Of a stretch of 64,000 nucleotides of DNA, positions 1 through 10,205 are shown one piece after another. Within the stretch, counting starts at the first letter, position 1; each line of letters begins with the position of its first letter. Location: contig JAPLSA010000031.1 of NCBI GenBank assembly GCA_026398815.1, positions 1 through 64,000 on the forward strand, in the 5' to 3' direction. Origin of the DNA: Gammaproteobacteria bacterium. GTDB taxonomy: Bacteria; Pseudomonadota; Gammaproteobacteria; Nevskiales; Nevskiaceae. Both the position numbers and the translations under genes were made by a program. Below the pieces are notes generated by a model. The model was given only the letters and a program-made list of their open reading frames with translations, ran no database searches and was not told the origin of the DNA.

Positions 1-291
1 GAGGCGAATTATAGGGCCTTTTTCTGCCCTGTCAACACTTTTCGAAAACTTCCGAAAACCGCTGACTCCCGCTTCCCGCTCCCAAAGCCGGTAGCCGACT
101 CAAGGGACGCGGAGTATAGAGCCCTTTCTTTCTTCGTCAACACTGCAGCCGAAATATTTTTCGGCTGGGCGCTCGTGGGGCGTTTCAGCGATGCCTGGAA
201 CTCGCTTTCCTTCCTTATTCCGGCGCACCGAACCCGCCTGCCGCAGGCTCCCTCACATTCATTGCTGTAGGCACAACCCAACCGCACTGCC

Positions 292-474
292 GTGTCCGAA
301 CCTGCCGACGAGCACCTGTCTGAAGATGAGAACGATCTGCCGCCCCAACGACGCTGGGTCAGAAGCGACGAGATCTCTGTGCTGGTGAAGCACATGCAGC
401 GTGTGATTCCCGACGGCGAATGGGCGGCCGCCATTGGCGGGGCACCGGAGCAGCCTCGTCCGTCCGACGATTGA
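292..474 (+). CDS. Possible small acidic protein (60 aa) upstream of ttcA
   Basis: GTG-start ORF MSEPADEHLSEDENDLPPQRRWVRSDEISVLVKHMQRVIPDGEWAAAIGG..., same strand as ttcA; no family recognised. Confidence 0.35.
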   Translation: MSEPADEHLSEDENDLPPQRRWVRSDEISVLVKHMQRVIPDGEWAAAIGGAPEQPRPSDD

Positions 475-555
475 CGCTGATCTGGCGGTTGGCGTTTCGA
501 CAAGCTCGCCACCCGTCCCGCATCATTCGCCACTGCACTTTCACGAAGCCCGCGT

Positions 556-1491
556 ATGTCTGCTGTGTCCTTGACCGACTTCCTGGCCGGTCCCGTCAAT
601 CCGGATGCGAATCACGCCGTCCCGCCTGTCGTGTCGGACATCGCGCAGCGCGAGCGGCTGGAACGCAACAAGCTGGTCAAGCGTCTGCGCCGGCAGGTCG
701 GCCAGGCGATCACCGATTTCGGGATGATCCGGGACGGCGATCGGGTCATGGTCTGCCTGTCTGGTGGCAAGGACAGCTACACAATGCTCGACATCCTATT
801 GATGCTGCGGGACGCGGCACCGGTCGATTTCGAGATCCTGGCAGTGAATCTCGACCAGAAGCAGCCGGACTTCCCGGAGCATGTGCTCCCGCAGTACCTG
901 AAAAGCCGAGGCGTTCCGTACCACGTCATCGAGCAGGACACCTATTCGGTCGTCAAGCGGGTGATCCCGGAAGGCAAGACCATGTGCAGCCTGTGTTCGA
1001 GGCTGCGGCGCGGCTCGTTGTATTCGTTCGCCGAGGCCAACGGCTACAACAAGATCGCGCTCGGCCATCATCGCGATGACATCGTGGCGACCTTTTTCCT
1101 GAACCTGTTCTTCAACGCCAAGATGGCGTCGATGCCGCCGAAGCTGAAGAGCGACAACGGCAAGCACATCGTCATCCGGCCGCTCGCCTACGTTCGCGAG
1201 ACCGACATCATCGAGTACGCCCGCCAGCAGGCGTTTCCGATCATCCCCTGCAATCTCTGCGGCTCGCAGGAGCAGCTGCAGCGAAAACAGGTCCGCAAGA
1301 TGATGGAAGAGTGGGATGCGCGCTATCCGGGTCGCATCGAACACGTGTTCTCGGCGATGCAGAACATCGCGCCGTCGCAGATGGCGGATCGGAACCTGTT
1401 CGATTTTGTCGGGCTCGACGGCGACGCCCCGGTTCGGCACTGGCTGAAGCCGGATCGCGACGATCACGAACCGGGTAGCGATGCGGCTTGA
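556..1491 (+). CDS. ttcA: tRNA 2-thiocytidine(32) synthetase TtcA
   Basis: PP-loop [24 protein letters not shown] and CNLCGSQ cysteine motifs characteristic of TtcA. Confidence 0.95.
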   Translation: MSAVSLTDFLAGPVNPDANHAVPPVVSDIAQRERLERNKLVKRLRRQVGQAITDFGMIRDGDRVMVCLSGGKDSYTMLDILLMLRDAAPVDFEILAVNLDQKQPDFPEHVLPQYLKSRGVPYHVIEQDTYSVVKRVIPEGKTMCSLCSRLRRGSLYSFAEANGYNKIALGHHRDDIVATFFLNLFFNAKMASMPPKLKSDNGKHIVIRPLAYVRETDIIEYARQQAFPIIPCNLCGSQEQLQRKQVRKMMEEWDARYPGRIEHVFSAMQNIAPSQMADRNLFDFVGLDGDAPVRHWLKPDRDDHEPGSDAA

Positions 1492-2434
1492 TCGCGTGAT
1501 GCTTCGCCGTGCGCTGTCGGCAGTCTTGCTGCTGATATCGAGCGCGCGCCCGGCGATCGCCGATGCGCCGGCGTCGGCCTCGCCGTTTCTCTGGCAGGTG
1601 CGCGGTGCCACTACGACGCACTACCTGCTCGGATCGGTTCACCTGCTCCCGAAGGCGGCGGGGCAGTTGCCGGCCGGCATCCGCCAAGTCTTCGAAGCCG
1701 CCGACACGCTGGTGTTCGAAAGCGACATCGCCGCACTGTCCAGCCGCGACGGCACCGCCACGATGCTCGATGCCGCCCGCGCGCCGGACGGACTGAAAGG
1801 CGAGATCGACGCCGCGACGCTGGCCCGCGTGCGCGCCCGCATGCAGGCGCTGAAGATGCCGGCAGCGTTGTGCGAGGAATACCGGCCATGGTTCTGTGCG
1901 CTGTCGCTGGAACTGTTCGCCTACCAGCGCGCCGGGTTCCGTGGCGAGTTCGGGCTCGACCGGCAGCTGTACGAATCGGCCCGCGAAGCCCGGCGGCGCA
2001 TCGCCTGGTTCGAGGAGCCGCGCGCCCATCTGAGCCTGTTCTCGGCGATGACGCCACCGCTGTCGCGGCAGTTCCTGGACGCGGCATTGTCGGAACGGAA
2101 CCCGAAGACCGATGAGCCGGTCGAGATGTACCGCGCCTGGCGCGACAACGACACGGAGCGGATGACCGCCGTGATTGCCGAGCTGAAGCGCGATTTCCCC
2201 GCCATCCACGAACACCTGCTCGCTCGCCGCAACCGTGCCTGGCTGCCCGAGCTGAAACGGCGACTGGCCGAGCCGCAGCGGCAGCTGTTCATCGTGGGCG
2301 CAGCGCACTGGCTCGGGCCGGACGGCCTGATCGCCGGGCTCGAAGCCGCCGGCTACACGGTGCGGCCATATCTCGCTTTCGATCCCGCGCAGCGGGCCGA
2401 ACGCCGTCCCGGCATCCAGATTGCCCGCCACTAG
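1481..2434 (+). CDS. TraB/GumN family protein
   Basis: [22 protein letters not shown]-terminal motif and C-terminal [15 protein letters not shown] typical of TraB/GumN. Confidence 0.85.
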   Translation: MRLDRVMLRRALSAVLLLISSARPAIADAPASASPFLWQVRGATTTHYLLGSVHLLPKAAGQLPAGIRQVFEAADTLVFESDIAALSSRDGTATMLDAARAPDGLKGEIDAATLARVRARMQALKMPAALCEEYRPWFCALSLELFAYQRAGFRGEFGLDRQLYESAREARRRIAWFEEPRAHLSLFSAMTPPLSRQFLDAALSERNPKTDEPVEMYRAWRDNDTERMTAVIAELKRDFPAIHEHLLARRNRAWLPELKRRLAEPQRQLFIVGAAHWLGPDGLIAGLEAAGYTVRPYLAFDPAQRAERRPGIQIARH

Positions 2435-2455
2435 CAGGCCCTTGTCGATCCACCG

Positions 2456-4216
2456 ATGCCGCGCTTCCTTCTGCTGGTTTCCACTGCCCTGCTGATGTCG
2501 CTGCCGGCCCGCGCCGGTATCGACGTCCGGGTCAAGGGCCTGGGGCCGGACGAGCGCGACAACGCCTACGCCAAGCTGTCGATCCTCGAGTTCGCCAAGC
2601 GGACCGACGCCGACCAGGGCCACTACGACCAGGCCGACGTCGAACGCCTGTTTCGCCAGGGCGAACGCGAGATCCAGGAAGCCCTGCGGCCCTACGGCTG
2701 GTACAACGCCACGGTCACGACGAAGCTCAGCGGCAGCGCGCCGGACTGGGTTGCCGAGTACCGCGTCAACGCCGGCCCGTTGACCGCGATCAGCACCATC
2801 GACATCGAACTCACCGGTGAAGGCGCCGAGGAAGCGGCGCTGGTCCGCTACCGCAGCCGCACCTGGCCGCTGAAGCTCGGCGAGCGCATCAAGCACGAGG
2901 ACTACGAGGCACTGAAGACGCGCATCGTGCAGACCGCCTATAGCCTCGGCCTGCTCGACGCCAAGCTGACCCGCCGCGAGCTGCGCATCGACGTGCCGAA
3001 GAATTCCGCCGAAGTGCTGCTGACGCTCGACACCGGCCGCCGCTACTACTTCGGCGACGTCACCATCGTGCAGGACGGCGACAAGCTGCTGCGCGACGCC
3101 TTCCTGCGTCGTTACCTGACCTTCGAGCCCGGCGAGCCCTACGATCCGGCCAAGGTGCTCAGCACCCAGTTCGCGTTCAGCGATCTCGACTACTTCCAGA
3201 CCGTCGACATCGAAAGCCGGAAGGACGAAGCCACCGATGCCTCGCCGCGCATCCCGATGGTGATCTCGACCACCGAACGCGCGCCGCGCAGCTACCGCTT
3301 CGGGCTCGGCTTCGGCACCGACACCGGTCCACGCGCCTCGGTCGGCGCCGACTTCCGCCGTCTCAACACGCTGGGCCACAAGCTGCGCACCGATCTGCGG
3401 GTCTCGCAGCGCATCTCGACCGTGGTGGCCGAATACCGCATCCCGGTCGGCATCGTGCCCAGCGATTCGGTCAGCATCACCAGCCAGGCGCTGACTCAGG
3501 ACTTCAGCGACGTCAAGGAAACGCTGTACCGGATCGGCACCAGCTACAACCGGCGCGGCAAGCGCTGGCAGCGGCGCATCTATCTGGAATACACGTTCGA
3601 CGAGTACACCATCAAGGACAGCCCGCAGCGGCAATCTAAGCTGCTGGTGCCCGGCATCTCGATCGACCGCACCGAGGGCGACGACCCGATCTTCCCGCGC
3701 GCCGGCTGGTACGCCTTCGCCGACGCCCACGGCGGCAGCAACGCGCTGCTGTCCGACACCAATTTCGTGCAGGGCACCATCAAGCTGCGCGGCCTGCTGG
3801 AACTGCGCCGCGGCCTGCAGCTGCGGGTGCGTGCCGACCAGGGCGCCACCTGGGTCGGCAGCTTCGACAACCTGCCGCCTTCGCAGCGCTTCTTCGCCGG
3901 CGGCGACGGCAGTGTGCGCGGCTACTCGTTCCAGTCGCTGGGCCCGCGCGACGCCAACGGCCGCGTGATCGGCGGACGCTACCTGACCACCGCGAGCACC
4001 GAGCTGGACTGGTTCTTCCTGCGCGAATACGGCATCGCCGCGTTCGTCGACGCCGGCGGCGCGGATGACACGCCGCTGGTCGCGCTGAGCCTGGGCGCCG
4101 GGCTCGGCGTCCGCTACCGGGCCCCGTTCGGCGCCTTCGCGCTCGACCTCGCCCATCCCTTCGATGCCGACCAGTCGCCGGTGCGGCTGCATCTCGGCGT
4201 GCAGGTGGGCCTGTGA
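2456..4216 (+). CDS. tamA: Autotransporter assembly complex protein TamA (BamA/Omp85 family)
   Basis: Signal peptide, POTRA-like N-terminus, Omp85 barrel with GDGSVRGYSFQSLGPRD motif; directly upstream of tamB. Confidence 0.92.
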   Translation: MPRFLLLVSTALLMSLPARAGIDVRVKGLGPDERDNAYAKLSILEFAKRTDADQGHYDQADVERLFRQGEREIQEALRPYGWYNATVTTKLSGSAPDWVAEYRVNAGPLTAISTIDIELTGEGAEEAALVRYRSRTWPLKLGERIKHEDYEALKTRIVQTAYSLGLLDAKLTRRELRIDVPKNSAEVLLTLDTGRRYYFGDVTIVQDGDKLLRDAFLRRYLTFEPGEPYDPAKVLSTQFAFSDLDYFQTVDIESRKDEATDASPRIPMVISTTERAPRSYRFGLGFGTDTGPRASVGADFRRLNTLGHKLRTDLRVSQRISTVVAEYRIPVGIVPSDSVSITSQALTQDFSDVKETLYRIGTSYNRRGKRWQRRIYLEYTFDEYTIKDSPQRQSKLLVPGISIDRTEGDDPIFPRAGWYAFADAHGGSNALLSDTNFVQGTIKLRGLLELRRGLQLRVRADQGATWVGSFDNLPPSQRFFAGGDGSVRGYSFQSLGPRDANGRVIGGRYLTTASTELDWFFLREYGIAAFVDAGGADDTPLVALSLGAGLGVRYRAPFGAFALDLAHPFDADQSPVRLHLGVQVGL

Positions 4217-7200
4217 GCAGCGCCGCCGCCGCAGGCGCACCGCAGCCACCGCTGCCGCCAGCACGGCCGCGCCGCCGCTGGGGACGCTGGCTCGCCGTGG
4301 CCCTGCTGATCCCGGTGTTGCTGGTGTTGGTCGCCGTCGGCGCCGTGCTTGGCAGCGAACGCGGCCTGCGCTTCGGACTGGACCAGCTGGCCGCGCTCAC
4401 CGATGACGCGATCCACGTCGGCCGGGTCCGCGGCCGCCTGCTCGATGCCGTGGAGCTGCGCGAGGTCCGCTACACCAGCAGCGACGGCCTGCAGGTCAGC
4501 ATCGGCCGGGTTTCGCTGCGCCATCGGCCGCCGGCCCTGCTCGGCCGGCGTCTGCATGTCGAATCGCTGGCGGTCGACGGCCTCGATGTACGGCTGGCGC
4601 CACCGCCGCCGGTTCCCGAGCCGGAAACCCCGACCGACCTGCCGTCGCGACTGCCGTTCGACATCGTCATCGATGCGCTGGCGCTGACCGATTTCACCCT
4701 GCACGGCAGCGACGACCCGGCGACGCCGATCGTGGCACTGGCCCGCAGCACGCTGGTCGGCCGCTGGATCGGCGATGCCATCACCGTCAGCGCGCTCGAC
4801 ACCACCGGCCTGCCGCTGACCGGGGCCCTGCATGCCGAGACGCAGCTGTCGATGCGCGGCGCGCAGATCGATTTCGAGTCGCTCAAGCTCAGCGGCCCCG
4901 GACAGCTGCAGGCCAGCGGCCGGCTCGGGCTGGACCAGGTTGCCAGCGACCTGAAGCTCGCCTGGCAGCAGCTGCACTGGCCGCTGAATCTTGCCGACGG
5001 CACGCCGCCGCTGGCCGGCGATCTGGTCGGCCAGGCCACGTTCACCGGCAGCTTCGATGCCTATCGCTTCGCGCTCGACAGCACCGCCACGCTGCAGGAG
5101 TTCGCCGCCACGCTGTCGATGGCCGGCAGCGGCAGCCTGGAGCAGGTCCACCTCGACGCGCTGTCGCTCGATGCACTGCCGGTGGCGCTGGCCAGCGCCA
5201 CGACGCCGCGCAAGACGCAGCGGCAGCCCGGTTCGGTCAAGGCCAGCGGCACCGTCGCCTGGTCGCCGAAGCTGCTGGCGACGATCGAGGCGGAGTTCCG
5301 CCATGTCGACCCCGCGTGGTTCGTGGCCGATATCGCCGGCGACCTGAACGGCCGGCTCAGCAGTTCGACGACGATGGTCGGCGAGGAGCCGACGATCGCC
5401 TTCGACGCGCGCTTCGAACAATCCTCGCTGCGCGGCCAGCCGTTCGAGCTGCGCGCCAACGGCGTCACCGACACCCGTTCGGCCCGTCTGGAAGCGCTGA
5501 ACCTGAAGGCGGGCCACGGCAGTATCGATGCCCGTGGCACGGTCGGCTGGCAGCCGGCGCTGAACGTCGATGTCGAGGCCACCATCGCCCGGCTCAACCC
5601 GGCGATCGTGGCAGCGGACTGGCCAGGCGATCTGAACGGCAGCATCAAGGCACGCAACGACGACAGCATCGACGGCCGGCCGATCCGCTTCGAGGCGCTG
5701 ATCGACAAGTCGCGGTTGCGCAACTACCGCCTGCGGCTCGATACCGCCGGCGTCGCGCAGATCGACGACAACGGCGCCATCGTGACGCTCGACCGGGCGC
5801 GGCTGGATTCCGGCGGCACCACGCTGGATCTCAAGGGCCAGGTGACGCCGCCGTTCGCGATGACCGGCCGGCTGGACAGCCCGAACCTCGGCACGCTGCT
5901 GCCGGAGCTGGCCGGCCGAGCGACGATGAGCTTCGCGCTCGACGGCACCGTCGAGCAGCCGCACCTGGTGACCGACGGCAACCTGCGCGATTTCGCCTAC
6001 GGCGAGCAGACGCTGGCGCGCCTCGACTGGCAGGGCGACATCGACCCGAAGGTCGACAGCTCGCGGCTCAGCGTCGAGCTGCGCAATGCCCAGCTGGGCC
6101 TGCACATCGACAAGGTGTCGCTGCTGCTGACCGGGCTGGAGGTCTACCACCGGGTGCTGGTCGATGCGGTGACCGAACGCGGCAACGGCAAGCTCGGCCT
6201 CATCGGCGGCTTCGACCGGACCCGTGGCGAGTGGGGTGGCGAGCTGAACCAGCTCGAGCTGAGCCCGGAACGGATGTCAGCGTGGGCGCTCGACAAGCCG
6301 GCCGGCGTCCTGCTGGGCCAGAAGCGCCGGGCGCTGGAACCGGCCTGCCTGAACGGCAGCGACGGCCGCGCCTGCTTCAATCTCGAACAGAACGTGCTGG
6401 CCGACGGCGCCCGCATCGGCTGGAACATCGATCGCCTGCTGCTGGCGGCGCTGCAGCCGTTCCTGGGCCCGGACCTGAAGATCACCGGCAGCATCGATGG
6501 CGACGGCTTCATCAATTTTTCCGGCGGCGACCTGCAGCAGGCCAAGGCAGCGCTGAACCTCCGCGACACCACCATCGAGCTGCCGGACGCGCCGACCTAC
6601 CGGATCGAGACCGGTTCGGTGGTGGCCGACCAGGTCGACGGCCGGCTGGCCGCCAAGGCCGACCTGAAGCTGTCCGGTGCGGCGCTGGCGGCGGACGTCA
6701 CGGCAGCGCCCGGCGTCAACTTCATGGAACGCGCGCTCGGCGGCACCATCCGGCTCGATATCCCGAGCCTCGGCTTCATCGAACCGCTGCTCCCGCAGCT
6801 CGACAAGCTCGGCGGCCGGCTGGCCGGCGACATCGCGCTGTCCGGCACCGTGGGCGACCCGCGCTATACCGGCGACATCCGGCTCAGCGACGGCCAGGCG
6901 CGGCTGGTGGTGGCCGGCATCGACCTGACCGAACTGAACCTGTTGCTGAAGACGCGCGGCAGCGATCCGCTGGCGCTGGAAGGCAGCGTCAAGTCCGGCG
7001 GCGGCCAGCTGAAGATCAGCGGCGAGGTGAATCCGTACAGCTTGCCGCTGACCGCCGACATCAAGGTCAACGGCAGCGGCTTCCAGGCGATGAACACGCC
7101 GCAGGCGCGTGCCTGGATCGACGCCGACTTGCAGCTGCTGCGCAGCGCCGAGGGCGCGCGCCTGAGCGGCGAGCTGGGCGTGCCGCGCGCCGACATCACG

Positions 7201-8214
7201 CCGAAAGGCCTCGGCGGCGGCGGTGTCGATGCCAGCAGCGATCAGGTACTGGTCGGCGTGGCGGTGCCGGAGAAGGAACCGCCGCTGAAGGTGACCGTCG
7301 ACCTGAAGCTGACGCTCGGCGACCGGGTGATGATCGAAGGCTTCGGGCTGAAGACGCGCATCGAAGGCGGCGTCAACGTCAGCCAGCGGCCGGGCTTCGA
7401 TGCGATGGGCCGCGGCGAGCTGCGGCTGGTCGATGGCCGCTACCAGGCCTATGGCCAGGACCTGAGCATCGAGACCGGCCGACTGATCTTCAGCGGCGGC
7501 CCGGTGACCACGCCGGCCGTCGACCTGTACGCAACGCGGCAGCCGCGCGAGGACATCAAGGTCGGCGTGCGGGTGCGCGGCACCCTGGCCAAGCCGGAAC
7601 TGAGCCTGCAGTCGAGCCCGAGCCTGCCGCGCGAACAGCAGCTGTCCTGGCTGGTGCTCGGCCGCTCGCTGGAAAACAGCTCGACGCAGGACCGCAGCAT
7701 GGTGTCCAGCGCCGCCCTCAGCCTCGGCCTTGGCGGCGGCGATTACCTGGCCGGGCTGATCGGCAAGAAGGTCGGGCTCGACGAGCTGTCGGTCGGCAAT
7801 ACGGCCGCCAACAACTCCGAAGTGGCCGCCAATGCCCAGAGCATCAGCGGCGCCCAGGGCGGCGCCGGTGCCGTCGATGCCGGCGCCCAGGCCGCGCAGC
7901 TGACGCTCGGCAAGTACCTGACGCCGAAACTGTTCGTCAGCTACGGCATCAGCCTGTTCCAGGAGGGCTACACGTTCCGCATGCTGTACACGCTCGGCCA
8001 CGGCTTCAAGCTGTCGACCGAGTCCGGCACCGCCAGCGGCGGCGATGTCATCTACACCACCGAGCGCGGCAAGAAGACCACCGACACGCCATCACGGCCG
8101 AGCCGAGATGAAGTGCCCTCGGCCGGCCCCGCACCGGACCCGACGCGCAGCCCGGACGCAACTCCGGCACCAGACCCGGTGGTGGAACCGCAACGCGAGC
8201 CGGCGACGCCGTAA
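4213..8214 (+). CDS. tamB: Translocation/assembly module protein TamB
   Basis: 1333 aa, N-terminal TM, C-terminal DUF490/TamB domain (QLSWLVLGRSLE...LTLGKYLTPKLFVSYGISLFQ); 4-bp overlap with tamA. Confidence 0.92.
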   Translation: MSSAAAAGAPQPPLPPARPRRRWGRWLAVALLIPVLLVLVAVGAVLGSERGLRFGLDQLAALTDDAIHVGRVRGRLLDAVELREVRYTSSDGLQVSIGRVSLRHRPPALLGRRLHVESLAVDGLDVRLAPPPPVPEPETPTDLPSRLPFDIVIDALALTDFTLHGSDDPATPIVALARSTLVGRWIGDAITVSALDTTGLPLTGALHAETQLSMRGAQIDFESLKLSGPGQLQASGRLGLDQVASDLKLAWQQLHWPLNLADGTPPLAGDLVGQATFTGSFDAYRFALDSTATLQEFAATLSMAGSGSLEQVHLDALSLDALPVALASATTPRKTQRQPGSVKASGTVAWSPKLLATIEAEFRHVDPAWFVADIAGDLNGRLSSSTTMVGEEPTIAFDARFEQSSLRGQPFELRANGVTDTRSARLEALNLKAGHGSIDARGTVGWQPALNVDVEATIARLNPAIVAADWPGDLNGSIKARNDDSIDGRPIRFEALIDKSRLRNYRLRLDTAGVAQIDDNGAIVTLDRARLDSGGTTLDLKGQVTPPFAMTGRLDSPNLGTLLPELAGRATMSFALDGTVEQPHLVTDGNLRDFAYGEQTLARLDWQGDIDPKVDSSRLSVELRNAQLGLHIDKVSLLLTGLEVYHRVLVDAVTERGNGKLGLIGGFDRTRGEWGGELNQLELSPERMSAWALDKPAGVLLGQKRRALEPACLNGSDGRACFNLEQNVLADGARIGWNIDRLLLAALQPFLGPDLKITGSIDGDGFINFSGGDLQQAKAALNLRDTTIELPDAPTYRIETGSVVADQVDGRLAAKADLKLSGAALAADVTAAPGVNFMERALGGTIRLDIPSLGFIEPLLPQLDKLGGRLAGDIALSGTVGDPRYTGDIRLSDGQARLVVAGIDLTELNLLLKTRGSDPLALEGSVKSGGGQLKISGEVNPYSLPLTADIKVNGSGFQAMNTPQARAWIDADLQLLRSAEGARLSGELGVPRADITPKGLGGGGVDASSDQVLVGVAVPEKEPPLKVTVDLKLTLGDRVMIEGFGLKTRIEGGVNVSQRPGFDAMGRGELRLVDGRYQAYGQDLSIETGRLIFSGGPVTTPAVDLYATRQPREDIKVGVRVRGTLAKPELSLQSSPSLPREQQLSWLVLGRSLENSSTQDRSMVSSAALSLGLGGGDYLAGLIGKKVGLDELSVGNTAANNSEVAANAQSISGAQGGAGAVDAGAQAAQLTLGKYLTPKLFVSYGISLFQEGYTFRMLYTLGHGFKLSTESGTASGGDVIYTTERGKKTTDTPSRPSRDEVPSAGPAPDPTRSPDATPAPDPVVEPQREPATP

Positions 8215-8415
8215 GTCTGGGCTCGAAGCGAGTGGGTGTGCTCAGGCTGTCGGCAAACCCTTATCGCCAAGGCTGCGGAGGTCGAATGACGCGAAGTCTG
8301 GCACACCGCTTACACGGGGAACGCCTCGCGCTTGCCAAAAGGCTCAGCAACGCTTCCTGAGCGTGCAGTGCCACACACACAATGGGCTCAGCGCATTCAT
8401 TGTTGCGGCTTCGTT

Positions 8416-8553
8416 CGCCAGATTATCCTGCAGCCAACAGGCAAGAACATTCCTGATGAGAATCAGTCTATTGACTAAATCCCGCCAGAATATCTCGTAC
8501 ATTTCGCCAGATTATCGTGCGTTTCGTCACGATAACGTGGCAGGTTATCGTGC
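8416..8553. repeat. Cluster of CGCCAGATTATCGTGC-type repeats (direct and inverted) upstream of the ATPase/DUF4435 gene
   Basis: cgccagattatcctgc (8416-8431), cgccagaatatctcgtac (8483-8500), cgccagattatcgtgc (8505-8520), cacgataac (8528-8536, inverted), ggcaggttatcgtgc (8539-8553). Confidence 0.7.
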
Positions 8554-8576
8554 ATTTTTGCAGCCTAATTGTAGTT

Positions 8577-10205
8577 ATGCCCCATTCCGAGAACCATTCT
8601 GCTATGGCTGAAAAACGCACGTTGACCCTACCGCGCATCAACGGCGCAACGGAATCCATAGAGACAACACAAAGCCTGCTATTCATCGGCGCGAATGGCT
8701 CGGGCAAAACTCGCCTAGGCACATGGATTGAAATCACTTCGCCTCAGCGCCAGTTGGTTCATCGAATTTCTGCACAGAAATCGTTATCGATGCCAGATTC
8801 AACGACGCCAGTTTCAATTGAAATCGCAGAGCGAAGCCTCCTATTCGGCGACGCAGGCTGGAATCATCAGCACAAAATTCATAAGTGGAGTAACAAGCCA
8901 GCCACTACGCTCCTTAACGATTATGAGAAGCTGATGGTCTATTTGTTCTCGGACGAAACTGAGGCAAATGCAAAATTCAAGATCGAAGTAAAGACGTGTA
9001 CGGCGCGTGTTGAGCCTCCAATAACAAAGATCGACCTTGTCAAGGAGGTGTGGGAAAAAATTCTTCCCCACCGTGAGCTCGTAATAGGTGGCTTAAGGGT
9101 TCAGACGCGCGTCAAGGGTCAAGCCGAGAAAATCTACAATTCATCGGAAATGAGCGATGGCGAGCGTGTCATCTTCTATCTGATTGGGCAATGTCTGGCT
9201 GCTCCAAAGAACGGAATCATTGTTATCGATGAACCGGAATTGCATCTTCATAAGTCCGTGCAGGCACCGCTTTGGGCTGAAATAGAAAAGCTAAGGAGTG
9301 ATTGCCTGTTTGTATATCTGACGCACGATGTTGATTTTGCTGCTGCACAAAATGGGGCAACACGAATCTGGCTGAAGTCTTTTGATGGCACATCGTGGGA
9401 TTGGGAGCCTGTCAATCCCGATGAGAGTCTTCCTGACGATCTTCTGCTCGAAGTCTTGGGAAGCAGAAAACCGGTCGTATTCGTCGAAGGAGATAACGGT
9501 AGCCACGATGTCTCCTTGTATCGTGAAATTCTCCCAAACTTTCTCGTTATTCCAAGAGGAAGTTGTTCACAAGTCATCCTCTCGGTTAAAGCGCTAAAGG
9601 CCAACGCGCAGCTACATCACCTCAGTGTATTTGGCATTGTGGATCGCGATAGAAGGGTTCCTCAAGAAATCGCCGCTCTAGAGGCAGACTCAATCTTTGT
9701 CCTCACGGTCGCAGAAGTTGAAAATCTCTTCTGCACGGAGGAGGTAATAAAGATCGCTAGCAAGAGGCTTTCGCGCGATCCGGTCGCTGACTTTCAGAAG
9801 GTCTCCGCTGAGATATTCAAGCGACTTCAACAGGAGCTAGATACACAGATTTCTCTGCGCGTCGCAAGTGAAATCAAGTTTCAACTCGGTATGTTTGATC
9901 AAAATACCAAAGGAGAAAGCGCGCTGTCTGGTGCGCTAACCGCCCTTGCGCAGGGCATTGACGTGAAACAGCTCTATTCGACATTCTCGGCCAGCTTTTC
10001 GGAGATCATTGCCAGTGGCAACTATGAAATGTTGCTGAGCACATACAACCGCAAATCGCTAGCGAATCAGGCTGGCGGGGCTCTAGGTTTGAAGAACGGC
10101 GAACTGCCTGAATTGATCCTCAGGTTAGCCAGGGGCGACTGCCGCGACGAACTCCGTTCAGCATTGAAGAAGTACTTTGGAAACTTTGGTACTCATGTGG
10201 CATAA
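8577..10205 (+). CDS. Single-chain AAA/ABC-type ATPase with C-terminal DUF4435 (TOPRIM-like) domain; candidate fused PARIS (AriA-AriB) anti-phage protein
   Basis: Walker A FIGANGSGKTRLG, signature SDGERVIFYL, Walker B GIIVIDEPELHLHKS, LTHDVDF switch; then VVFVEGDNGSHDVSLYREIL, FGIVDRDRR and VAEVENLFCTEEV motifs typical of DUF4435. Start codon uncertain (ORF opens at 8517; ATG also at 8577 and 8604). Confidence 0.85.
   Translation: MPHSENHSAMAEKRTLTLPRINGATESIETTQSLLFIGANGSGKTRLGTWIEITSPQRQLVHRISAQKSLSMPDSTTPVSIEIAERSLLFGDAGWNHQHKIHKWSNKPATTLLNDYEKLMVYLFSDETEANAKFKIEVKTCTARVEPPITKIDLVKEVWEKILPHRELVIGGLRVQTRVKGQAEKIYNSSEMSDGERVIFYLIGQCLAAPKNGIIVIDEPELHLHKSVQAPLWAEIEKLRSDCLFVYLTHDVDFAAAQNGATRIWLKSFDGTSWDWEPVNPDESLPDDLLLEVLGSRKPVVFVEGDNGSHDVSLYREILPNFLVIPRGSCSQVILSVKALKANAQLHHLSVFGIVDRDRRVPQEIAALEADSIFVLTVAEVENLFCTEEVIKIASKRLSRDPVADFQKVSAEIFKRLQQELDTQISLRVASEIKFQLGMFDQNTKGESALSGALTALAQGIDVKQLYSTFSASFSEIIASGNYEMLLSTYNRKSLANQAGGALGLKNGELPELILRLARGDCRDELRSALKKYFGNFGTHVA

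Noticed and set aside
1241-4264. 1007-aa minus-strand ORF antisense to tamA, and similar long antisense ORFs (4114-6150, 6277-8001)
   Set aside because: High-GC shadow ORFs opposite well-supported tamA/tamB; R/Q/A-rich compositions with no recognisable domains
5316-8111. 931-aa plus-strand ORF in an alternate frame of tamB
   Set aside because: Extremely Arg/Ala/Pro-rich, fully inside tamB; a composition artefact
8215-8415. Possible tRNA or phage attachment remnant upstream of the island
   Set aside because: Could not fold a convincing cloverleaf or find a matching direct repeat on the other side
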